Position numbers and translations under genes: made by a program. From NCBI GenBank assembly GCA_003661125.1, contig QMVO01000066.1, positions 1 to 8,134 on the forward strand: a stretch of 8,134 nt of DNA. Direction: 5' to 3'. This stretch comes from Methanosarcinales archaeon. GTDB taxonomy: Archaea; Halobacteriota; Syntropharchaeia; Alkanophagales; Methanospirareceae. The notes under the pieces are model-generated. The model saw nothing but the letters and a program-made list of their open reading frames with translations, made no database searches and was not told the DNA's origin. Below, piece by piece: positions 1-6,635 of this stretch; the stretch's first letter is position 1; each line of letters begins with the position of its first letter.

Positions 1-2
1 TC

Positions 3-384
3 TATAAGCAGGGTGATTTATTTTTGGTTAAGCAGAATGACAAGACAGTTTCTGCTGCTATCATGATATGAGAGGCATGCTCATCAAACTATGCAGGTAA
101 GTATGGAGAACATACATGGGCGAAATAATCTTCTTATATGGGAGATGATAAAATATGCCAAATCGAAAGGGATAGAAACTTTTGACCTCGGAGGGATAGC
201 AACAGACCCGGAGAAGAGGAAGGAATCAGGTGTGTCATTTTTTAAATTGTCCTTCGGCGGCAAAGTAACCCCTGTGTTTCATTACGAAAAGATCAACTCG
301 AAAAAGTACGTGCTATTGCAAGCGGCTGAAAAGGCAAGGAGTAAAGGACTTCTGCCAGATTTCGTTTTCAGATTTCTTCATTAA
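3..384 (+). pseudogene. FemAB/GNAT-like transferase, C-terminal part, frameshifted, 5' end outside window
   Basis: This is the C-terminal end of a protein resembling the FemAB/GNAT transferase family, whose members transfer aminoacyl or acyl groups to cell-wall or surface precursors. The best family match is the stretch from WEMIKYAKSKGIETFDLGGI (about 136-195) through GVSFFKLSFGGKV (about 229-267), which corresponds to the strand-helix and FKxxFGG ending typical of the family. Two frames are needed. Positions 3-68 read as a plausible upstream part ending in KTVSAAIMI and then hit TGA at 69-71. The continuation YERHAHQTM... lies in the frame starting at 67. Restoring one TA dinucleotide in the ATGATATGAG stretch near 64-70 joins the two. 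It is therefore either a recently broken gene or a sequencing error. An internal ATG at 91 would give only a 97-residue fragment, which is an unlikely functional start. The 3' end overlaps the opposite-strand deacetylase gene by 17 bp. The exact substrate is unknown. Confidence 0.6.
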
Positions 385-1174
385 TATATCTTTTAATAAC
401 CTCTGAGATTGTAAGCAACTCATATCCCTCCTTCTGTAAAGTTGTTATTACTTTCCTTAGATTGTTAAATTCATCCAGCATCTTCTGTCGTTTTGGATGG
501 AGTTGCAGAACCATACTTTTCTCCTTTTTTATCTGTCTCGCTAAGAATTTCCAGAATTTTCGCCTATATTCTAAGTTATCTGATTGTGGTTTAACAACCC
601 CATCAGTCGGTCCTGTAACCGTAATTTGGTATAGGTTTCCTATTTCTTTACTCACGTTAAATTCTTCCCCTTTTCTATCACTAACCGCAACGAATCCAAG
701 TTCATCTAAAATAGAGAAAGTAATTGAATTCCCGGAATAACAGTGCGTTCTCCATGAGCGTATTCTCACGCCTATTTTTTTAAATGCCTCTATGGTTTTC
801 AAAATATCGCTTTTTTGATAGAATCGCGGACCGTAAAAAGAACCGCATAGGAGGTAGAAGATATAATGATGCAGGGCACCAAAATTGACTCCTCTTACTT
901 CGAGAGAAGACAGAAATGGAGAAAATCTTAACGCATGATAGGTGTGCCCTCCAAGCTCTATCCCTTCAATTTTGCTAATCTCCTTAAAAACATCTGGATG
1001 TTCATCCACACACTTCCCGGTAACAAAAAGCGTTCCACGTGCACCAAGCGATTCGAGCACCTCACTATATTCTTTAGCACATCTATATTCAATCCTTCCC
1101 CATGCCTTTTCCTCAGAATTTGGGTCTCCTATATAGTGATGAACATCACCAGTTATGCAGGCAATTTTATTCAT
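368..1174 (-). CDS. Polysaccharide deacetylase-family (NodB-like) protein
   Basis: This 268-residue protein has the motif order of the carbohydrate esterase 4/NodB deacetylase fold, whose members remove N- or O-acetyl groups from glycans using a divalent metal. ITGDVHH (residues 7-12) carries the candidate catalytic Asp10. GGHTYHAL (75-82) gives the HxxxH-like metal pair His77/His80. WRTHCYSG (141-148) stands where the usual RxPxG motif occurs and is divergent. LQLHP (223-227) supplies the C-terminal motif with His226. No signal peptide is visible, so it may act in the cytoplasm on a lipid- or nucleotide-linked sugar, as in glycan biosynthesis clusters. The start is the ATG at 1174. A Shine-Dalgarno-like AAAGGA lies about 12 bases upstream, slightly far. 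The gene has its own upstream region with a TATA-like box and a 14-bp palindrome. Its end overlaps the FemAB-like gene by 17 bp. Family assignment is fairly secure, but the substrate is not. Confidence 0.8.
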   Translation of the reverse strand: MNKIACITGDVHHYIGDPNSEEKAWGRIEYRCAKEYSEVLESLGARGTLFVTGKCVDEHPDVFKEISKIEGIELGGHTYHALRFSPFLSSLEVRGVNFGALHHYIFYLLCGSFYGPRFYQKSDILKTIEAFKKIGVRIRSWRTHCYSGNSITFSILDELGFVAVSDRKGEEFNVSKEIGNLYQITVTGPTDGVVKPQSDNLEYRRKFWKFLARQIKKEKSMVLQLHPKRQKMLDEFNNLRKVITTLQKEGYELLTISEVIKRYINEEI

Positions 1175-1201
1175 TTTTGCATCATGTCCTTTTATGTAAT
1201 A

Positions 1202-1234
1202 CCTAAAATAAGAGTTTAAATACTTTTAAAACTT
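1202..1234 (-). promoter_or_regulatory. Candidate promoter of the deacetylase gene
   Basis: Read on the minus strand, the region contains TTTTAAAAGTATTTAAAC, an A/T-rich box that would suit an archaeal TATA element about 25 bases before a start near 1200. That would give a short leader containing the AAAGGA site before the ATG at 1174. No well-spaced bacterial -35/-10 pair stands out. AT-rich intergenic DNA produces such boxes by chance, so this is tentative. Confidence 0.3.
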
Positions 1235-1261
1235 CAGAAGCAAAATTTAGATAAGGATATA

Positions 1262-1275
1262 AGGTGACGTCACCT
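1262..1275. promoter_or_regulatory. Perfect 14-bp palindrome, possible operator
   Basis: AGGTGACGTCACCT equals its own reverse complement over all 14 bases, centred between 1268 and 1269. It lies in the non-coding spacer about 90 bp upstream of the deacetylase start and about 30 bp upstream of that gene's candidate TATA box. The position and symmetry fit a binding site for a dimeric regulator. It has no U-tract after it, so a terminator role is unlikely. It lies outside the region with clear transposase homology, so it is more likely to belong to the host spacer than to the IS, although the IS end is not defined. Confidence 0.4.
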
Positions 1276-1370
1276 AAAAGATAAATGAAGGGATATGATG
1301 AACTTGACTTTGTCAAATTACTTTCAAGAACCATAAGTTTATTGAACTTTGTTGAATAAAAGGAACAACA

Positions 1371-2244
1371 CAACTCCAGTCCGGCATATTGGAAGAATGA
1401 GCGCAGCAACGACGTCTGCGCACGCATCTCCCCCAGCGAGGTGGTGACCGCCTGATGGAGATCATCCACATCCTCAGGGATAAAGTTGGACAAGTCGCTA
1501 TACTTGTTGTGATTCCAGACCATTTCGACCGGGTTCAGATCAGGGCGTAAGCGGGCAGCCATTCCACTTCAAACCTATCGGGATGTTCTTCCTGCAATAA
1601 GCGCACCGCTTTGCGATGAGCACTATAGCGATCCAATACCAGGATGAACTCGCCTCGCAGATGCCGGTGCAGCAAGGTAATGAACTCGATTACTCGCTCA
1701 AAGTTGATGTTCTGGTTATGGATCTGAAAGTGGAGTCCCAAGCGATGTTGCACCGGAGAGACGGTGATCCCTGTAATCGCCGAAAGCCAATCATGACGAT
1801 CCCAACTGTACAGGATCGGTCTCTCTCCTCTTGGCGCCCAGGCGGCAATCGCCTCATCGTCTCGCTCCCGTGCCCGTCGCTCCGGCTTCTGGGGACTCCA
1901 TCCCATCCCCTTGAGGATGTACCACACATACCCCGGATGGTATGTCACCCAAAATTCCTGAGCTATCACCTGAGCTACGCGCTTCAGGTCCACAAATCGG
2001 TCGGGAAAACGGCTGCCCTTGCGTCTTTCAACAAGATGCCTTCCAATTCCTTCTTCTGTTCGGCTGATAGCTTGAGCGAGCGCCCCAGATGGGGTTTGGT
2101 GCGTAAGGCGTCCAGTCCTCCCTGTTTCAGCTGTTGTTTCCAGCGGGAGACCGAGGAGGGAGAAACACCGATCAACCAGCTCACTTCGCGAACGCCTTTG
2201 CCCTCTAGCAACAGCCGGCCGCCAATCATGTGGTGCATTTCCAA
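1371..2244 (-). pseudogene. IS630-family transposase, two frameshifts and a catalytic-core deletion
   Basis: Three reading-frame pieces together follow an IS630 DDE transposase. The N-terminal piece (2244-1984) has a helix-turn-helix with GVREVSWLIGVSPSSVSRWK and ends at LWT. The middle piece resumes at LKRVAQVIAQEF and runs through WAPRGERPIL, WDRHDWLSAITGITVS and LVLDRYSAH, which holds the second catalytic Asp, to EWLPAYA. The last piece begins DLNPVEMVW, holding the catalytic Glu, and runs to FFQYAGLEL. The first break, at about 1987-1988, is explained by loss of one C in ACC(C)TG. The second, at about 1543-1545, is explained by loss of one C in GCCC(C)TG. In addition, RDDEAIA joins directly to AWAPRGE at about 1838-1850, so the segment that normally carries the first catalytic Asp (FLDES-type motif) is absent. 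After AGLEL the frame has no stop until 1203 and reads into flanking DNA. It cannot encode an active transposase. Confidence 0.85.
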
Positions 2245-2250
2245 TGCTCA
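1371..2250 (-). mobile_element. IS630-family insertion sequence relic
   Basis: The segment holds a transposase relic of the IS630 family (see the pseudogene entry) and is visibly richer in G+C than the AT-rich genes on both sides, as expected for imported DNA. Both edges are approximate: they are set by where protein homology stops on the left and by the start of the reading frame on the right. I looked for terminal inverted repeats at about 1330-1380 and 2240-2280 and found none that match convincingly, so the ends may be lost. IS630 elements duplicate a TA target, and the flanks are too AT-rich to identify one. Confidence 0.7.
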
Positions 2251-2294
2251 AAAAGAAAAAAACTTTATATATTGAAACATGTACTGAGATATTA
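2251..2294 (+). promoter_or_regulatory. Candidate promoter of the dehydrogenase-methyltransferase unit
   Basis: A purine-rich run (2251-2262) leads into CTTTATATATTG, with TTTATATA at 2264-2271. This is close to the archaeal BRE-plus-TATA arrangement and would place a start near 2294-2297, about 40 bases before the ATG at 2335. A bacterial alternative is TTGAAA (2272-2277) with TAAAAT (2293-2298), but the 15-bp spacing is short. The box sits at the edge of the IS630 relic, so the element may have supplied or replaced the promoter. Confidence 0.35.
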
Positions 2295-2334
2295 AAATAA
2301 AAAGTAGATAATAAGCATAGAGGAGGGAGGGAAA

Positions 2335-3357
2335 ATGAGAATAGGAATTGTAGGATGCGGAAGTGTGGCGAATGAGGAGCATCTCCCCACGCTTGTTAAA
2401 ATGGAAGATGTTGAGGTGGTTGCAGTTTGCGATGAGGTAGAAGATACGGTTATTAAAACAGCGGAACGTTTTGGAATTGACAACCATTTCAGTGACCTAA
2501 CCTCAATGTTAGAGAAACAAGATATGGATGTGGTGGATATTTGTGTGCCTCCACAGAACCATGCGGCTTTGGCAGTAGAAGCCATGAATGCTGGTTATCA
2601 TGTCATCGTGGAAAAACCAATGGCGGTAACCACTGAGGAAGCTGATAAAATGATTGATGCTTCTAAAAGAAACAATGTTAAACTCTCCGTTATTCACAAT
2701 CTTTTATTTAATCCGCTTATAATGGAAGCAAAATCTTTGGTGGAGAGCGGAGCTGTTGGTGATTTATTGGGGGTTGATATTAAATGGCCTGTGCATGCAC
2801 CTCCGAATAAAAGTCACTGGACTTATACTCTTCCTGGTAAAACTATTGGTGAAACTCTTTCTCATCCTATATATCTGATGTTAGCTTTTTTACATAATGT
2901 CAATGAAGTGCGTGTTTTTAAAAGAAAATTGAGGGGTAATGATCTGATGCCTGTTGATGAAGTTAAAATCATATTAAATGCAGAAAATGGTATAGGAACT
3001 ATTTCCTTATCAGCAAATCTACCTGTGCTGAAAGCGGCGAGAACTATTGATATTATTGGGACTGAAGCAGCACTGCATGGTTCCATTTATACAGCTACAT
3101 TGATTAAACACAAATTTAATAACGACTCTTCTATTTCAATGGCAATGGATAACATCAGTTCGAGTTTTCAATTATTAAAAGAAACAGCGTCAGCATCATT
3201 GAGAGCCCTGAGAAAGTTCCCAAGCAGTCATCAGATTATAATCCATCGTATAATTAACAATTTACTAAATAACAAAGAGCCTCCTGTTTCTCTTGAAGAA
3301 GCAAGAGAAACTATTAGAATAACTGAGATTATTTGCAAAGAGATTGAATCACAGTAA
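2335..3357 (+). CDS. Gfo/Idh/MocA-family NAD(P)-dependent sugar dehydrogenase
   Basis: The 340-residue length and layout match the Gfo/Idh/MocA oxidoreductases, which oxidise or reduce hydroxyl or keto groups of sugars, inositols and sugar nucleotides. The N-terminal Rossmann fold begins RIGIVGCGSVANEEHLP, with the GxGxxA nucleotide-binding motif at residues 7-12 and an acidic Asp33 after the second strand that suggests NAD preference. VEKPMA (92-97) contains the conserved EKP lysine (Lys94). GETLSHPIYLM (172-182) supplies the candidate catalytic His177. The C-terminal half is the usual beta-sheet substrate domain. The start is well supported: AGGAGGGAGG at 2321-2330 lies just upstream of the ATG. 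The methyltransferase gene follows after 6 bp, so the two are probably co-transcribed and may act on the same nucleotide sugar. The particular substrate cannot be read from the sequence. Confidence 0.9.
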   Translation: MRIGIVGCGSVANEEHLPTLVKMEDVEVVAVCDEVEDTVIKTAERFGIDNHFSDLTSMLEKQDMDVVDICVPPQNHAALAVEAMNAGYHVIVEKPMAVTTEEADKMIDASKRNNVKLSVIHNLLFNPLIMEAKSLVESGAVGDLLGVDIKWPVHAPPNKSHWTYTLPGKTIGETLSHPIYLMLAFLHNVNEVRVFKRKLRGNDLMPVDEVKIILNAENGIGTISLSANLPVLKAARTIDIIGTEAALHGSIYTATLIKHKFNNDSSISMAMDNISSSFQLLKETASASLRALRKFPSSHQIIIHRIINNLLNNKEPPVSLEEARETIRITEIICKEIESQ

Positions 3358-3363
3358 CTTAAA

Positions 3364-4002
3364 ATGTCTCAGATCGAGAATTACGTATCATATAGCAAGC
3401 GTATCGGAAAAAATCACTATTACGCTCTTCCTGGTTTGCCCTACTGGATTAGCTACTGGTATCAAATTTATTTCATCTTGAGCTTAGAAAAGAATAGAAT
3501 TTTGGAAATCGGCATAGGTGATAAAGTTGTAAGTGATTACTTGTTAAAAAAAGGTCTTGAAGTAGTGACTTGCGACATCAATAGTAAATTAAATCCAGAT
3601 TTCATAGCAGATATTGTTAATCTGCCATTCAAAAACAACCAATTCGATGTTGTTCTATGCTGTGAGGTTTTAGAGCATCTACCTTTTAATAAAGTGCAAG
3701 ATGCACTAAAAGAGATATACAGAGTTACAAATAGCTATTCTGTTATATCACTGCCTTATTATAGCCTATCTTTTTCATTTTCATTCAGGTTTTTCTTTCA
3801 GAAAATAAGAGGTTTTACCATTAGGATTCCTTTACTTAGAAAGGCTAAGTTTGATGGGCAACATTATTGGGAAATAGGAAAGAGAAAGTATCCCCTTAAA
3901 AGGATTAAGAATATTATTAACCAAGCTGGCTTTGAGATTGTGGACGAAAAGTCTGTCACCCTTAATCCTTATCATTATTTCTTTATTTTAAGAAAAATTT
4001 AA
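3364..4002 (+). CDS. Class I SAM-dependent methyltransferase
   Basis: This 212-residue protein has the Methyltransf_11-type Rossmann motifs. RILEIGIGDKVV (residues 45-56) is motif I with the SAM-binding glycines. VTCDIN (68-73) ends strand 2 with Asp71, expected to hold the ribose. ADIVNLPFKNNQFDVVLCCE (82-101) and EVLEHLP (101-107) are the later motifs. A Phe-rich stretch (about 136-147) follows the active-site region and may line a hydrophobic or membrane-facing pocket, but it is not a clear transmembrane helix. No strong ribosome binding site precedes the ATG. The 6-bp gap after the dehydrogenase suggests translational coupling. Given its neighbours it could methylate a sugar, sugar nucleotide or lipid-linked intermediate. 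Its 3' end overlaps the opposite-strand HprK-like gene by 15 bp. Confidence 0.85.
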   Translation: MSQIENYVSYSKRIGKNHYYALPGLPYWISYWYQIYFILSLEKNRILEIGIGDKVVSDYLLKKGLEVVTCDINSKLNPDFIADIVNLPFKNNQFDVVLCCEVLEHLPFNKVQDALKEIYRVTNSYSVISLPYYSLSFSFSFRFFFQKIRGFTIRIPLLRKAKFDGQHYWEIGKRKYPLKRIKNIINQAGFEIVDEKSVTLNPYHYFFILRKI

Positions 4003-4947
4003 TAAAAAATCATTAATCAACTCAGGAAATCTTTCTGCTTTTTCCGTTTTTACCTCGAAACAGCTTGCTTTTTCTATTGCTTTTTTTATTATATCCTCAT
4101 GCCTCTCTCTCATTTCTTTCAAATTAAGCCTTGGGTCTAAGTAAGAATAACCCCGGAGTATTTGGTTTGTATTAGAATTTATTATACGTGAGCTATAATT
4201 TATCGCATCCTCAGTAGTGATTAAAAGACGTCGAACAGCCTCTTCGTGGTTTATTTCCTTTACCGCATCTCCTCTATCTTTCTCAAGGAAGAATAATTTG
4301 TCGATTTCTGCTTTGTTATCAATTTTATCTTCTGGAATGTTAACCTCTTTTGTTATTTTTAACTTATTCAGAAAAGGTATTCTTTCAAATGGGTTAAAGA
4401 CAGATTTTCTCACTATTTGTGGATAGGAATAAGCATAACCATTTGGACTAATAAGTGTGAAATCATCTGACAAAAATTGAAAAGATTTTTGAAGCAAAGA
4501 TAAGGAAGTTAAAGTTTTACCTGTATCACTCCAAGCTGATAATAACACCCCCTTTTTATTTTTACTTACACATGCTGAATGGATTAGCGTATATCCTTTT
4601 TGTATGAACTTTAACCAAACGATAAATCCAAGCAGTTCAAAAACGCCGTTAAATATCCGGTAATTCTTTGTGAAAAAGAGTTCCGTATTCCCAGTTAGAT
4701 TCTTTATCATTAGCTTTAAGTCCCCAAATGTATGAGACTTATAAATGATAAAATCGTCTCCTTTAAACAATCTTAATCCAAGTGGTCTTAACTCATTGAA
4801 ATCCACATCGAATTTACCTTCCATTATATTCAAATCAACTTCGTTGATTTCATCCACTTTAAAATGGTTTGGAATCCTGTCCCACTTAATCAATTCAATA
4901 TTTGTCTTTACCTTCAAGATATCATGAATTGAGTAGTATGTTTCCAT
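3988..4947 (-). CDS. HPr kinase (HprK)-like P-loop protein
   Basis: The protein is 319 residues from the ATG at 4947. LIHSACVSKNKKGVLLSAWS followed by DTGKTLTSLSLL (about residues 121-153) contains a P-loop of the form AxxxxGKT (about 138-145). FLSDDFTLIS (about 158-167) gives an acidic Walker B-like pair, Asp161/Asp162. This HxAxV, P-loop, SDD order is that of the HprK/serine-kinase-like C-terminal domain. The N-terminal 110 residues have no fold I recognise, and the C-terminal half is helical and charged. It is not classical HprK, because the bacterial HPr partner and the regulatory N-terminal domain are not visible. HprK-like proteins occur in polysaccharide and peptide-maturation clusters with largely unknown substrates. 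The ATG is preferred over a TTG at 4977 because AAAGGAGAGG lies just upstream of it. With that start the gene begins 13 bp after the phosphatase-superfamily gene and is likely its operon partner. Confidence 0.65.
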   Translation of the reverse strand: METYYSIHDILKVKTNIELIKWDRIPNHFKVDEINEVDLNIMEGKFDVDFNELRPLGLRLFKGDDFIIYKSHTFGDLKLMIKNLTGNTELFFTKNYRIFNGVFELLGFIVWLKFIQKGYTLIHSACVSKNKKGVLLSAWSDTGKTLTSLSLLQKSFQFLSDDFTLISPNGYAYSYPQIVRKSVFNPFERIPFLNKLKITKEVNIPEDKIDNKAEIDKLFFLEKDRGDAVKEINHEEAVRRLLITTEDAINYSSRIINSNTNQILRGYSYLDPRLNLKEMRERHEDIIKKAIEKASCFEVKTEKAERFPELINDFLLNFS

Positions 4948-4960
4948 TTGTTCCTCTCCT

Positions 4961-6571
4961 TTATATCCTCTCCCCAACTTTTAACTTCCTTATTCGCTCT
5001 TTTATTTTTCCCCTTTCTCCCCCTTCCTTACCCGCTCTTTGATATTTCACCTCTCTTCTTCTTGGCTCACTATTTCCCTTGAAGATTTCTTTTAAGACCT
5101 TACCATCCATATCTTCAGGCACCGGAACATTATACATATGGAGTATAGTTGGTGCTAAATCTAAAATACTCGTTCCTTCTAATTTTTTGCCACCACCTTT
5201 TATATCAGGTCCGTACGCAATAAAAATCCCATTTAAGCGATGCGAAGCATTCCTTGATCTCTTAACTTTATCAAATGTGAAGAAATCATTGTTTCCTATA
5301 CTCGTGCTGAGGAGAAATTTATATTCACCGAAAAGAGGTATCAAGTCGGGTGCGCCATCGAGATAATCGCCGCTAAAGAGGTCTTCTTTTTTGTATGTTG
5401 TAATATTTAGGTCATTTCCCACAGGGGGCTTTAAATTCTTAATATCGCTTAGAATATTATTGCGGATTTTAATGTACTCTTCGGGATTTTTTGTATTTAT
5501 ATAGATTCCATTTCCCAAAGCCCATGCTTTTGTTTTCTCCCAATCCACATAATTAAATGCAAGAGCATCATCCCATTCTATCACATTCTTCTCCTCCGGT
5601 ATAGACCGTCTTATCCAGAAGGGTAGTTGCTTCGTGAGTTCTCTTAAGCCCAATTTTAAGGAGATGGATAATAATTTTTCCCTTGTAATTCCTATCTTGG
5701 CTAAACCCTTAGAGATGCCTTTTTGTTTTTTCCTCATAGCCAGATAACCATTTTGTATTAGCCAATCATTAATATTAAAATGTCCGTGCAAAATACCTGC
5801 TCCGTGATCTGACATTATCATAATATTTGTATCAGAGGAAAACAGATTCTTAAAATCTCCTATTGTTTTATCAACTTGCCCAAGAAAGTCAATAACCTCT
5901 TCTTCTTTCTTTTTATTGTTCTCAAAAAATGGATGGTTTTTATCTATATATTTCCACATAAAGTGTTCCATCCAATCAGTTTCATTAAATACGACCATAA
6001 CGAAGTCACATTTTCTTTTTCCTAGTAAATACGTTGCTACTTTTACTCTTGCTTCGAAAGACCTATTAATAGCATCCATAATAGTTTCGGATTTCTTCAC
6101 TTCAAAGCTCACCCGATAAGAAGGAGAAATTCGCAATATTTCCTCTTTCAATTCCTCAGGATAAGTGAAATTTGATTTTATATTTGGGGTCAACATACCT
6201 GAGACCATGAATCCACTTACAGGTTCAGGGGGATAAGTAAGGGGGATGGCAAACAAACCTGTGGTATAGCCATTTTCATTTAAATAATTCCATATCTTCC
6301 TTGATTTTACATCCTTGCTTGAAACTGTTCTTGCACCAAATGATTCCTTTTTCGAGGTCCCATACACACCTATTTTCCCAGGATTTTTCCCGGTATAGAA
6401 ACATGCCCATGCGGGAACTGTATCTGTTGGGATTACAGATTTTAAATTCCCATACACACCTTTGTTCATCATTTCCGTGATGTTTTTAAAAATTCCTCTG
6501 GCTTTATACTGTTTATATAAGTCAAATGTCATTCCATCTAAACCAATGACCAATAATCTACTATATTTCAT
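4961..6571 (-). CDS. Alkaline-phosphatase-superfamily phosphodiesterase/nucleotide pyrophosphatase-like hydrolase
   Basis: The protein is 536 residues from the ATG at 6571. Motifs of the alkaline-phosphatase superfamily occur in order: LLVIGLDGMTF with metal-binding Asp12; SVIPTDTVPAWACFYTGKNP with candidate nucleophile Thr51; NETDWMEHFMW (about 196-206) with Asp199 and His203; MSDHGAG (about 253-259) with Asp255 and His256; and ASHRLNG (about 442-448) with His444. All expected metal ligands appear present, so an active two-metal hydrolase of phosphate mono- or diesters is likely. The last 35 residues are a strongly basic, charged tail. No signal peptide is evident, which suggests a cytoplasmic substrate such as a nucleotide, sugar-phosphate or lipid-phosphate intermediate. 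The ATG at 6571 is chosen because GGGGGA lies 7 bases upstream. An upstream TTG (6595) and an ATG (6577) are in frame but less well placed. It lies between the GT4 gene and the HprK-like gene. Confidence 0.85.
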   Translation of the reverse strand: MKYSRLLVIGLDGMTFDLYKQYKARGIFKNITEMMNKGVYGNLKSVIPTDTVPAWACFYTGKNPGKIGVYGTSKKESFGARTVSSKDVKSRKIWNYLNENGYTTGLFAIPLTYPPEPVSGFMVSGMLTPNIKSNFTYPEELKEEILRISPSYRVSFEVKKSETIMDAINRSFEARVKVATYLLGKRKCDFVMVVFNETDWMEHFMWKYIDKNHPFFENNKKKEEEVIDFLGQVDKTIGDFKNLFSSDTNIMIMSDHGAGILHGHFNINDWLIQNGYLAMRKKQKGISKGLAKIGITREKLLSISLKLGLRELTKQLPFWIRRSIPEEKNVIEWDDALAFNYVDWEKTKAWALGNGIYINTKNPEEYIKIRNNILSDIKNLKPPVGNDLNITTYKKEDLFSGDYLDGAPDLIPLFGEYKFLLSTSIGNNDFFTFDKVKRSRNASHRLNGIFIAYGPDIKGGGKKLEGTSILDLAPTILHMYNVPVPEDMDGKVLKEIFKGNSEPRRREVKYQRAGKEGGERGKIKERIRKLKVGERI

Positions 6572-6635
6572 CGCCATTCCCCCAAGATGAAGCAATTATG
6601 ACTAACTCTGCCCATGTTTCTTTTTTCATTGTCAT
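6561..6635 (-). other. 24-codon open frame bridging the GT4 stop and the hydrolase start
   Basis: On the minus strand an ATG overlaps the GT4 stop codon (ATGA at 6635-6632) and opens a frame of 24 codons, MTMKKETWAELVII and onward, ending in TAG at 6561-6563, just inside the hydrolase gene. The stop-start overlap and the read-through into the next start suit a translational-coupling leader that brings ribosomes to the ATG at 6571. GAGGAGG lies upstream but about 13 bases from this ATG. It could equally be a relic or chance. I recognise no homologue. Confidence 0.25.

Noticed and set aside
462..740. Open frame opposite the deacetylase gene
   Set aside because: It lies wholly inside a well-supported gene on the other strand and has no recognisable motif or ribosome binding site.
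1616..2275. Long plus-strand open frame (219 codons) across the IS630 relic
   Set aside because: It is antisense to clear transposase homology. The length is a by-product of the G+C-richer composition, and the translation shows no domain.
1330..2280. Terminal inverted repeats and TA duplication of the IS630 relic
   Set aside because: I compared both edges by eye and found no convincing match. TA is too common in the flanks to be evidence.
2248..2585. Minus-strand open frames over the start of the dehydrogenase
   Set aside because: They are shadows of the dehydrogenase gene, with no family resemblance.
3970..4030. Intrinsic terminator between the convergent units
   Set aside because: The region is A/T-rich but I see no G+C-rich hairpin followed by a T-run.
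3988..4947. Lasso-peptide-type tailoring cluster, because HprK-like kinases occur in such clusters
   Set aside because: No precursor peptide, asparagine-synthetase-like cyclase, PqqD-like protein or transglutaminase-like protease is present in the window.
4948..4977. TTG start at 4977 for the HprK-like gene
   Set aside because: The ATG at 4947 has a strong AAAGGAGAGG just upstream, and the extra ten residues mostly translate that site and its surroundings.
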